From Rallus limicola (Eukaryota; Chordata; Aves; Gruiformes; Rallidae), in NCBI GenBank assembly GCA_022605955.1, contig JAKCOZ010000085.1, forward strand, positions 1 to 64,000: 64,000 nucleotides of DNA. Reading direction: 5' to 3'. Under the pieces are notes generated by a model, which was not told where the DNA came from, searched no databases, and saw nothing but the letters and a program-made list of their open reading frames with translations. The translations under genes and the position numbers were made by a program. Position 1 is the first letter of the stretch, and each line of letters starts with the position of its first letter. Positions 51,989 to 62,868 of the stretch are shown here, piece by piece.

Positions 51989-54900
51989 AGAAGAGAGGTT
52001 GGGGAGCAGACAGACTTGTGTAAAGCATGCTATTTCACAACAGCCAAGATACCATAGGAGGAATAAAAAAAAAAAAAAAAAGGGAAAAACAAATCCCAGG
52101 TGACTCCTCCCTCCAGAGCAATTCAGGCACTGCTTCACACTTAGAAATGGTATTCAAATAAGGGGGCGTAACAAGATGTAAGACCAACACCTGTCCTCTC
52201 ATCCTCCACTTGGCTCAGTCAGGCAGCTCTAGCTTTCTATGACCAGGACATTTTTCAAGCTCTGATAATAATCGCAACATCACACCTAAAGCCCCTATTC
52301 ACATCAGCATACTCTTTATTTCTACCACATCTATAAAAGCTAAACGACACACGAGCACAGGAATAGTACCTACCTGGAAAAACAAAAAATTATTCACCAC
52401 AACATAATTATCAAATTCTTTTTCTTCCAGCAGTTCTACTTTATCCCAACAGCACAGTTTTATTTCACAGAACCCTATCATTCCTGTAACCAATCTATCT
52501 TTCACAGCTCCGTGAAACAACAATCAAATTACAGATGTATATTCATGACCACCAAAGAAAAATCATTACTTAAGTTTTAGAGTCCAAATGCCAAGACTTG
52601 TTTCTGCAGAAGTATGCCGTGGCACTTTATCTTCCTGCATTTAAAATTTAGTCATTCCATTAAAAAAAAAAATCAAATTCTGTAAAGCAGGGATGTACTG
52701 AAAGCTGTGCTAGAAATGCCACGCTCTGACTATGTATCGACCAACAGCTTCATCTTCACAGGGATGAGCTTTAAGAGCTCTCCTATAATAAACCCTCTGA
52801 AACCTCTTCTTGCAACAGCCAGAGCATGCTGCAGAAAAATCCCCCCAGCTAGAAAAAGTACACAGCTGTTTTTACTGACACCAACAAAAGAGGAAAATGC
52901 AACTAATAACCAAATTATGAAATGCAATCTTACTTGGGTCTAGTATTCAGACATATAAAACTTTGGCCATGCTTCACAGTACAGGAAAAACAGAGTCATT
53001 TTACTGAGGAATCTCAGTAAGCTCAGGGCTTTAAAGTTTATACATCCAAAGAGAGATATTCTATCATTTGTCAAGTAATTCATCACAGCTATATTTCTCA
53101 GGAGTAAACGTGCTTATAAATTTTCCAGCTAAAGTTTCCATTGCAAGAGAAAAATAATTTCATTTAAAGGCACCCTTACATGCTTAATTTCAGATTTTTT
53201 TTATAAGCTGTCGTCTTGCAAATAGTGTGTTTCAGAAAACCTCTGACATGCACATACAGAACAGCTTTGTACATCCAGCAAAGATACTTTCTGGCTCCTT
53301 GTTGAGCCATACTAGCCTGCATTGACTCCAAAATGGCACCCCCCATCTCTGCTTGTTGCTATGGCCACACCATACGTCAGGCTGGCACTTTTTTTTCCCC
53401 CCAGACCCGTTTGTTTATGACAGGCCTAGGTGCTTCCTATTATGGTGCCTGCAGCAGCACAGCGTGCATTTGCAGCAGCGGCGGGAGCCGGCAGCTGCTG
53501 CTGAGGTGATCAGCATGCAGCAGACGACGGAGATGCTGAGGAATCCGAGCATGCTCCCTGCAACACTGCACACAAGGGCTGCTTCAAGATACCCAAGTCA
53601 TGCGTCCAGATTTGACTGAAGTCGTCTTTTTTTTTAAATTGTTTTTCTGCAGCAGCAAAAGCTGAACACGGGCGAGCTACGGCTAAGAAGGGAGAATCCC
53701 AGGGAGCCACATTTTTAGAAAGCAAAATCAATACTGCAGTTTGCAAGGTCTGCAGTATCTGGCCGTCTCCCTGGTTCCCAGGGGCTGCTATTGAGAATCG
53801 AGGCACGCCTTTTAATTCACATAAGAGCGTAATAAAAACACCTTTACAAAACTGCTCATCATTCATTTTCAAATGTAACTCTAGTACTTTATTGCTTGTG
53901 GACTCATTTTCAGTTTAGAGCTGAAATACTGTCTTTGTTTCGTGTGTAGTTATAGGGGAGGTCCCTTTGGGACCATGGGGAAAACGTGGCCAAAACCAAA
54001 GGTATGGTAACGCTCACACTACCCATGCATCACTTCTAGTGTATTAGGGCTTACCCACCATACCCTAGAGAACAGAATCACCAATGCCACATTTGTGGCA
54101 ATAAAGCTTATCAACAGTAGCCAAAGACTAATGATTCTGCTGACATACTGAAGAGCTCCAATCACCTGCAAACCCAGCAGTAGCAAAGCTTACAGCCTAG
54201 ACATTATCCTCTAATATCATCTGCAAAAGCACACAGCAAACATTTTCCTCAAAGAAAAAAAGAGTTATCAAATCTTTCAAAAAAGAAAAAAAGGTGATCT
54301 TTAATTAAGAGAAGCTCAAAGATGCTCAAGTCCACAACAGCTACTTGGATCTGTGGCAGCCTATCTTTCAGTTGTTTCTGCTCTCCAAACTCTATTAATG
54401 AAACAGCACTCACTACCTTGCCATTTCTTTTGTTCTGACACTAACGGCTATTATGCCTTCTGCTGATCCTCCTCTCCTGCTGGAGTTGCATTACTCTTTC
54501 CAGTGTCCAAAAGATCAGGTTTGTAGAAACACTGCTAAAAAGCATAGCCAAAGTATTACCTTGTGTGTTTATCCTTTCTTTGTTCAGATCAGCTCTGAAA
54601 ACTAACCACTGCTTCCTTGTGTCAGCGAGTACAGGTGAATCATATCCTTGCTTTGCAAAAATTGCTCTTCATTTAGCACACCCTTTGAAGCATCAATGGG
54701 TGGCTGATGTATTACGAAAATCATTGTTTCTCCAGATAAGAAACCTTCACATAATATACACTACTCTCTTGAGAAAGAAAACGACAAAAAAACATTTGGC
54801 ACCACTGCTACTAGTGCCTGCAATTAAATAACTATTTCAGTGCCAACTGGTACAGTGCTCCTTCCTGAATCTTTTGGCAGGTATCGGTATAGAATAAGAG

Positions 54901-55922
54901 AAGGGTATTGAATGATAAAGTTGTACCTATCCACCTGCTGGTCCTCCTCTTGAAATCTGATTTATGGTAATTAAAATGTCAATATAGTTGCATTTTGCTT
55001 TTGGCCATTAGGAAAAGACATCTCTGTAATACCTGTTCACTCTGAATTGCAAAAGTCAGGTTTATGAAAATGCTCGTGTCTCAGCTAGCAGCATGAGGCT
55101 GCCAGTAATTCCGGCTAAAATTATTCCATTAAGGCTGTAGTTAGCTCAGTTACATTACCTGATCATATGTTAGTGGGTTACACCTTAATTGAGGGAAGTA
55201 GTAAGCTCTTTAAATTTTATATGTAGATAACCTTGTACACAGGCCCTGCACATCAGCTCTGCTGCTTGTGATTTACAGCAGACAATGCTATTGCCAGCGT
55301 GGTTCCATTTCCACAACAGGAGCAGGCAAGCAGAGCCAGGACAGGCAGAACTTAGCCTAGCACAGCAGCCTCCCCCTTGACTGAAAGGAAGCAGCAATCC
55401 TCCGGGACAGCTGCAGGGAAACTGCAGCTGAAGTGCTCAGAGATGAACCCCAGATCATGAGGCAGGTGCTAGCCACAGCCCTGCTCACTGGGTTTCAACA
55501 CAGGATGAGTAGGATCACTTTCCATCATGCCTTAGCTTCCCAGTGCTCAGTTTTGCAGCTATGCAGGGGACTGGCAAGTTAAGTAGAACTTGGGTCAATT
55601 TCTATTGATAGGTGCTGTAATAAAAAACCCAAACAAACCAACAACCACAAAACTCCAACAAAAACCAGAACAGGAGGTATCAATCCATAACACACAATTC
55701 TATTTTAAGTCTGCTAAAGCTTTCCATGTTTAGGAGATAACACCAAAACTCCTACTAATGAAACTGAGACAGGAGAACAGCCCCTTACAGCAGTTTCTTT
55801 GAAGCACAGGCTGAATTGACATTTTGGCAAACACAACCCTGTTGTCTAGCAAGCTTCTTTACCACTTATGCTGTCCGTAGCCAACCAACTAAGCCATCAC
55901 TACAGCTTCCCTCTTCCCCTCT

Positions 55923-55967
55923 CTTCTCAGTCCCCCTGAGTAGAGCATTCTTCTATCTCTAAAAACA
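55923..55967. repeat. 45-bp direct repeat, copy 1
   Basis: Matches 58122-58166 with two differences; it includes GAGCATTCTTCTATCTCTAA. The pair brackets about 2.15 kb including the CRE patch and a CR1. Confidence 0.9.
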
Positions 55968-56790
55968 TCATTCCTCCTATGCAGCTCAAATAAGAGATGC
56001 AGAAATCAGGTGGGGTTTTTTCAAAAATGTGAAGTACAGACTGAATCTATGAGGTTAAGGGTTTCCTACTTACTCTGGAGCCTCGAAATATCAGTGTTCT
56101 TGGTACAGATCATGATGGGTCAACTCGGCTCCTGTCTGCTGGCACAGAACAGGACAGTGTTTTGTGTACTTCTGTTTCTGAAGAGCCCCAACAAACAGAA
56201 GGGGCTACCCCACCACTCAATTAAGATGCTTCCAAATCACAAATGCCTGCTTGTCATAACCCAGGGAGGCAAAGGTTTGCCACCGTGTATCCACAAGACG
56301 GCTGCTCAAAACTAGGACACCTTGAGCCTCAACCAACACTGTTGTTTCTTTCTCAACAGACCTAAAGCTCAAATACCAAAGTCCCCACTTCCTACCCCCA
56401 CAGAATTACAGGGTGTTTCACGATTTTCCAACTTTAAAAAAAAACCCAAAATCCTAACTGCAACTGAAATGATCAAAAGATACCTTAAACGAGATCACTG
56501 GCTACTTCTGCAGACATCAGAGGCAAAACCAGTCTATTAATTAACACTTACTTATTCTAACCTCACTGTGTATATAGCTCCCCACAGACTTAAAGTATCA
56601 GTTGATGACAAATCTAAAACCAAGCTCTGAAGCAAGACAGCCGACTTAGTGATTCGGCTTTAAAAGTTAACTCCAGAGACGCTGCTACACGTTCCCTGCA
56701 ATCCGAAACCACAGAAGAAAGTGTACCTATGAACAGTGCATGTGGAAACTCTTATTTCAAAGAGCACAAACGCGAACGCAGATGACATAC

Positions 56791-56802
56791 CGGCCAGAAC
56801 AT
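56791..56802 (-). CDS. Candidate alternative PDE4D first coding exon
   Basis: On the minus strand GGAC ATG TTC TGG CCG is followed at once by gtatgt, a usable donor. It leaves at phase 0, exactly what the exon at 47693 requires, giving M-F-W-P joined to FKRKLNQ. Together with the nine exons this would encode a 497-residue catalytic form without UCR1. It does not match a PDE4D isoform N terminus that I know, and short frames ending at donors arise by chance, so it is a hypothesis. Confidence 0.22.
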
Positions 56803-57330
56803 GTCCACGGCCAGCGCGCTCCCAGGGTGGAAGAGAAGTGCAGGCTCCGTGTCAGGCGGACACACGCTGCTCCTAGGTGCCCACAGCGACTATTGTGACG
56901 TCATCTTGGTTGTTAAGCGTCTTCTTCCACAACAAATCGCGGTAGGAGAGCCCCCAGCACTACTGTTAACTACCTTTATCACCTTTCCATGCTACTTTTA
57001 CACCCCTTCCTAGGAAAAGCCCCTGGTTCAGAACGGGATGCTGCGAAAAGGCGGCTGAACAGATTACCGCCAGCAGCTAAAACGAATCTCTTTCTGCTTT
57101 TGAATTGAGGCAGTAGGGAAGCAGTGTAGCTCTCCAAGACCCGCACCGTTTTCCCAACTTCTCCTGACGTTTAAGGGCACTGGCGCATAAAACTCAAGGA
57201 GAGCCCTTCCTGCGCACAAGCGCGCAGACGAAGGCTTATCACAGTCCGCAGCAAGTTTTTCGGCCAGGGGCTGTTGCACCCAGTGGAGCCCCTGGGGGCT
57301 GCGGGCACAACCTCTCCCCGGGATGCAGCT
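56800..57330 (-). promoter_or_regulatory. GC/CpG-rich promoter-like patch with CRE
   Basis: A roughly 500-bp stretch richer in CpG than its surroundings, upstream (on the minus strand) of the candidate exon. It includes a perfect cAMP response element at 56896-56903. Short PDE4D forms in mammals are known to start at an internal cAMP-responsive promoter, so the location and motif fit, but no transcription start can be read from sequence. Confidence 0.4.
56896..56903. promoter_or_regulatory. Perfect CRE (TGACGTCA)
   Basis: Full palindromic cAMP response element, about 94 bp upstream of the candidate ATG at 56802. Confidence 0.6.
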
Positions 57331-57720
57331 CAGGCAGTGATGCCCCCCTCTTAATTTTTACCTCAACTTTACACTTTGTTTGCTACTTCAAAAAGCAAAA
57401 TAGATTTTATATTATGCAAAAATTATTACTGCCTGCATTTTAACTGCTGAAGGCTTGGCAATGCGGTGTTCAGTTCTCTCAGAGTATGAAAAATAGTGCT
57501 GAAAATCCCTTCCAGTCCTGGATTAAACTAGGCTTGGCAGAAATCACACAGTGGACTAGCTGAAAGACTGCTGATGCTTAGAAATCAAGGAAAAAAACAA
57601 ATCCAGGCATTTGAAAACAGGAGTAGGCCAGCTGTTCTAAAACTAGTCTCCTTGTTCTGAGCATTACACCAGAAAGGAACAGGTTGTCACCACGTGATTC
57701 TTCCCCTCCACTCACTACCA

Positions 57721-58105
57721 GTAAAATGATACTTATTGAGTGCTGTGTCCAGCTCTGGGCTCTCCCATACAGAAGAGATGTCGCAATCATGGAGCAAGTG
57801 CAGTGAAGGGCCACGAAGATGACAAAGGGATTGGAGCATCTTACACATGACAAGAGGCTAAGAGACATGGGATTGCTTATCCTTGTGCAGAGAAGACGTG
57901 TGAAGATCTTACCAATGTGTAAACACTTGATGGGAGATGGAAGAAGATGAAGTCAGTTTCTTCTCCAGTGGTATTCATTGAACAGAGGAGGGGCAATAAG
58001 TACAAACTAAAGTACAGGTAATTCCCCTTCAGCATAAGGAAAGGTACTTTATGGTATGGGTGGTCAAGCACTGGAAGAGCTTGCCCAGAATGGCGTGTGG
58101 TTGGG
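57721..58105 (+). mobile_element. CR1 LINE fragment (3' coding part)
   Basis: Contains CTGTGTCCAGCTCTGGGCTC, GTGCAGTGAAGGGCCACGAA, GGGATTGGAGCATCTTACAC, TGATGGGAG and GGTCAAGCACTGGAAGAGCT. These are successive landmarks of the avian CR1 reverse transcriptase 3' region. It is decayed and lacks the usual ATTCTATGATTCT tail. Confidence 0.9.
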
Positions 58106-58121
58106 GATGCTCAAAACACAA

Positions 58122-58166
58122 CTTCTCAGTCCCCCCGAGTCGAGCATTCTTCTATCTCTAAAAACA
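58122..58166. repeat. 45-bp direct repeat, copy 2
   Basis: Second copy of the 55923-55967 sequence, located a few bases past the 3' end of the CR1 fragment. Confidence 0.9.
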
Positions 58167-60157
58167 AGTAAAACAGTGCAAGTCTGAAAACACTCAGAAA
58201 AGTACAAGAAAAAAACTTCTGAAAACTGGCCAAAGCCAAACAGTGATGAATTACTTGTGTCTTTCAGTGTTCTGCAGAACAGTGCCATATAATATGATAG
58301 GACACATTTATTTATGTAACAAAAAAGTATTTTCCACATCTCCATTTTAAGGTGATTAGGTTTTCTTCTGGGGGAGTTTCTACCTGTCTGAAAGTAGGAC
58401 AAGGTACTATTATCTGTTTTATGCAGCTGCTGAATATGGTAAGCAGTGGGCTGGAACGGAGATCAGGCTGAATTAAATATGGCTTGGTTTATTCTGGCTT
58501 GCAGCATTCAAACTGCACTAGAAGAAATTCAATTCTAAAACTAATTACATCTTTAATTGCTTAAACAATCAGCCAGCTGACTTTATGGTGCTCTTGATAC
58601 TATGCAGGTGCACTTGCAGGTGTTAACTCTGCAATACAGAAGAGTTACACTGTAGTACCCCAACTCACACACAGAGTGCTTGGAGGTCAAAATACCATCG
58701 TATTACATACTCACACAAACGTACGGGAAAGCTAACCAAGCTTTATTAGCAAATACAGTTCCCTTATTTATACTGTATAGCTACTATCTGCTCTATCTTC
58801 CTGTGAGGGGTATCTAAACTGCTTTAAAATCGTTCTGGTGTTTTCCCCTTCAGTGTCTGTATAGCCAAAATTATTGGTTGAATCTGACCGGAATTTTTAC
58901 TTTGAGAACACTGCGGTTTTGGCAGGTATAGCAGCAGTCATAACTAGTGCCACCTATCAGAAATTACATATTCTGATATAGAATACAGAGGTCCACGTAC
59001 TCAACCCTAAAATATCTTGATGTTCAACTGATTTTCTCAGTTTCAAATACATGCAACACCAACTGTAAACCAGACAGGACCTAAAAATTTCAGAGCATGT
59101 AATTTGGTACATAGATACAGATTAAGTTGCTTTAGTGTATCTTGCAAAATATTAAGAGACAGACCATGGATTCAGGTACCTTTTGAACCCTTAGTGCTAG
59201 AGATATTATTGAACGCCTGCTGGAATGATTCCTTACTATGCTCACGAATATTCAAATTTCTATAGATTTTCTATAGATTTACCTCTCTATTGTATTAGCA
59301 CAGATTTTTCTCATACAGAAAATAACACAGTACATCACACAGTATAATGCAGTTAGTAACGATAAAGTGTAGGGTTGTTTTTATTACAACCACTAAAATA
59401 ATGCCATCAGTAAAAAAAATAAAATGATTGAGAGTAGATGTAAACATGTATATACACACACCCCCTAAATTAAAACATGGTATCGTAAACCTTTCTTTCT
59501 CCCCAGCTTCAGTCTGCCCTTAAAGGAAAATACAACAGAAAAGCTCTGAAGCCTGAACGTAGGCTGTCATTCTATACCAAGTTATGTTTGCATCTCACTT
59601 ATCTGATTTTCTTAGTGTAAACAAAAATGTTGGACAAATAAAATAAAATATTCCCAGGGTCATTTCCACAGCTGCAACAGCAAGCATTGAAAAAACTATT
59701 CCAAAACTGTGCTTTGCTCTGTAAAAGAGCAGACAAACCAGGGCCGAGAGCATCTTGTAAAAAGTCACGATGATTTATAACAAAACATTTTAGAACATAT
59801 GTTGCATATGCATGGTTAAAACTGTTACGCAACATTCTATTTTCTACTTAACTTCTGCTCAGCTGGTTGCTTCAGAGGAGCAAAATATCATGAAGTAAAG
59901 GACAGTAAGGACAAACTCAGCTAAGAGGCAAGAAGTACATTAGCAGACCACAGGACTGGCACACGTTTCTATCACAGCACGTACTTACCCGTATTCCAAG
60001 CAGTAGTGGTAGTTCCCTGTACTCACTGCAGAAGAAATGGCTAGGCTCAACTGAAGAATGACACATGACTAAAGCGATAAATGTCACGGGCTTTTGAGGA
60101 TGCATATCTGATGTTCTTAGACTTTTACTGTCATTTATCAAAACGTGGAGAACACAG
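58167..60157. other. Noncoding stretch, no gene seen
   Basis: AT-rich unique-looking DNA. A small tandem duplication (TCTATAGATTT twice) lies near 59260-59281. No exon found. Confidence 0.5.
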
Positions 60158-60400
60158 TGTGGTGGGTTAACCTTGGTCAACTTCCAGACACCTACTTAGC
60201 CATGTTCTCACTCCCTCTACTCAAAAGGATAGGAGGGAAAAAAAAAAAGGTGGAGTAAAAAAAAAAGTAAAAGCTCATTGGTTAAGATCAAGACAGGAAG
60301 ATCACAACAGTTGCTGTCATGGGAAAAACAGAGTCAACTATCACCAATTAAAACATACCTGGACAGCGAGAATCTAAAACTTGACTTCCTTGTCCCTTCC
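60158..60400 (+). mobile_element. Decayed LTR fragment (ERVL-type, bird)
   Basis: It starts TGTGGTGGGTTAACCTTGG and continues with CTCACTCCCTCTACTC, AAAGCTCATTGGTTAAGATC, AAGACAGGAAGATCAC and CATGGGAAAAACAGA. This is the layout of a common avian LTR beginning TGTGGTGGGTTGACC. Two A-rich expansions interrupt it. The right limit is approximate, and the 3' half may be missing. Confidence 0.7.
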
Positions 60401-62714
60401 TCTGAAATCAAACACTATTAGCAATGCTTGAGGAATGCTGCTCAAGATATTTCCATACATTCTAAAATAATTCATATGCAGAAGTGCAACATTTAATCTT
60501 CACGAAACAGAAAATCTGAGCTAAAACCTCATGAGAACTGCAGACTTCTCTCTGAACTGTTACATAAACCCCATCTGAAAATGCAGTCAACTTGTTGTTA
60601 CATTATTTCCTGAGGATTTTTTTTCTAGGAAAAAAATCTAAAGCAGTTCAATAGTCTGACACCACAAAGAAATCTGTTTTCAGACTAAAAGAATGTAAGA
60701 ACCATAGACAGCAGCATGAAAAGGAAAGTTTCCTACCTTTCATTCACCTAGTACAAGATTAACATCAAATCATTCATCTTACTAGGAATTTCCCAGTAAA
60801 AGGATGAATCGGTGGGAGGAACAGTCCCTGAGATTGCAATAGTAACAGTTCTTTTGGCAATGTGAGAAGTGCAGATGGTATCAAAGGTATGCCAGTAACT
60901 TAAGCAGGAGCTTCCAACAAAATCTCGTTGTGCATGTTATACTCTGTGAATCAAAGTGACAGGGGCAACCCTGGGTATCTGGCACTTGTATTCTGCAGGC
61001 AGGTAGTTTAACTACCTTATATGCAAGCATATCCCTCGGGCAAGTCTGCACTCCAGACATATTTGTATTTGTCCCAAACAAACCAAACTGATTCTTCTAA
61101 CCAAACTGATTCATAGTCTCCAGAGAAGCAAACCATCATCAGAAACACAGAAATTACTTCCATCTGGTCTACCTTCTAGTGACAGAACTGTAAAAAAGGT
61201 TCCTCAAGTGTTCCTTTGAGCTCTTTCCAGCTCATCATTGCATAGAATGACAGAGATATCCATGATTTTAGCAACTCGATAGTCTGTGCCTGCTTATGAA
61301 CGACACTCAGATTTAAAACCACAGATAAGCAACACTAAGGTTTCAAGTAGAAACCAAAGCCCTAACAAGGATATCACCATTTTCCATCTAATTAAACTTC
61401 TTTTTCTCTAGCTACAGATTGGAATGTACACTGCCGATGAGATCACTTCTGACAGAAAACCAGCGCATAAGGTGCAGACAACTGAAGTGGCATCTTCATG
61501 TTGGTGTATCTGTTTTAATTAGCTTTACTTTCCATGTAGGGTAAATAAAACATTAAGGAGTCAGCCAGACAGATAAGCGACAAACTGCTTTTCAAATGGC
61601 TCCATGAAATGAGCAAGAATAAAGCTTGAAGAGTGTTATAGTTACCTCTCTAGCTCCCAGGGCACTTTTAAGAACACTGGGTCAGGTGCACTGAGACACT
61701 GAGAAAATGTGCAATTTCTTTCCCACTGAGCTGTCAAGGCATTCATGCTGTGAAGAGCTAACACCCTTCTATGACAACCAGGCAAATATTTCTATTTTCT
61801 GCCATTCTAGTCATGAAGTATCTAAGCATTGCCTTAGTTGGTTTAGTGCCAATTCAAGTCAGACTTCAGATGTCTGAGCTAGTAGTAACCGGACCAAATA
61901 TTCTTGATGAAGCCCTGTCACAAACTCATAGACTGCTGCTTAATACATTTCCAAATAGGTAGATAGTAAAAAGGTTGTAAAGCTGAAAAGGCAGCAAACC
62001 AGCAGAACACACATTCATTCAACTGCCAGAATGGAAATTTAAGTAGTGCGTACACGTGAAATTTGTTGTTGCTTCTATTTATTGTTAATATTCCTTTAAA
62101 AAACCCACAAAACCTCAACTTTTAAAAGACTATGTCATTTCTGAAAATCAATGCTTTATTTCTCATACCTTGAAAATACATAGAAAAAATAGAAAAGTGT
62201 AATGCTAAATGAATACAACCTATTAAAGTGGCAATTGAGGAAAACTACTACAAACATTCATTTTCACTAAGTCTCTTTAAACATAACTTTCTAATTACTT
62301 TGCATTTGCTCCTATTGATCAGAAGTTTTCATTACCAATACCATGAAATTGCAGGACAGAATGAAGGGAAGAATGCTTCTTTCAATGGGAACAGATCCCA
62401 TGGAATCTGCTCAGATCCCACTGGGATAACAATAAGCAGCCCAAAATAATGGTTCAGTGTGAATACACAAATAGAAAAGGCAACACAACAAATTATTTGG
62501 AGTACAGACTTTCTGCCAAGATTTTAGAGTTTTGAGATTTGAGATTTTTTTAGAGATTTGTTACTATCCTTTGAGCCACGCTGCATTACACAGTGTTCCC
62601 TTGCTTAGAGCTTCTGTTTCAGGCAGGATTTAGTTCAGTGTTTTAACTCCCGTATTTACAATCAACATAGAATTAAAAAGGCCATTGACTGAATACACCT
62701 TGAAGAGTACTTAC
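60401..62714. other. Noncoding stretch, no gene seen
   Basis: Unique-looking DNA with an 18-bp imperfect tandem duplication (CCAAACTGATTC twice, about 61082-61112). A plus-strand pair of splice-like sites around 61413 and 61470 was noted but is too weak to call. Confidence 0.45.
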
Positions 62715-62868
62715 CAGTACTGGCAGAACCAGGTGTTGATGGATCTCCTCCACTGTTCCACTGATAAACCATAAAAGCTTTATCAGCCAGATCTGTAGTC
62801 TTTACTAAGTCACAAGGATCAATGTAAAGAACACCACCACCAAATCCTGCATCTTGCAACAGAGAAAG
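62715..62868 (-). CDS. NAALADL2: NAALADL2-like exon (apical/PA domain)
   Basis: A 154-bp internal exon with acceptor TTGTTCCTGCAG and donor ACTG|gtaagt. It encodes LSLLQDAGFGGGVLYIDPCD followed by GGDPSTPG, a diagnostic motif of NAALADL2 and its transferrin receptor/GCPII relatives. The frame is open, starting at phase 0 and ending at phase 1. Compared with the protein I know, there are several replacements and one extra residue in the segment MVYQWNSGGDP (usually MVSLN-GGDP). The protein segment lies C-terminal to that of the exon at 2739-3009 although this exon is upstream in the transcription direction. It is either part of a gene entering from the right edge or a displaced fragment. Confidence 0.85.

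Larger units (their letters stand above)
47694..56790. other. Upstream intron or intergenic stretch
   Basis: About 9.1 kb in which I searched by eye for the UCR2 exon (TLEELDWCLDQLETLQ) and UCR1 exons on the minus strand and did not find them. It contains two GC-richer islands (51840-51990 and 53400-53640), treated separately, and a 15-bp palindrome GGTCCCTTTGGGACC at 53960-53974. Confidence 0.5.

Noticed and set aside
53510..53872. 120-codon minus-strand frame, considered as a PDE4D short-form first exon
   Set aside because: Its sequence does not match known PDE4D N termini and it has no donor in phase with the exon at 47693 that I could see.
61413..61470. Plus-strand exon-like segment between CTTTTTCTCTAG and AAG|gtgcag
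   Set aside because: Short, weak donor, alternative acceptors, and no recognised protein.
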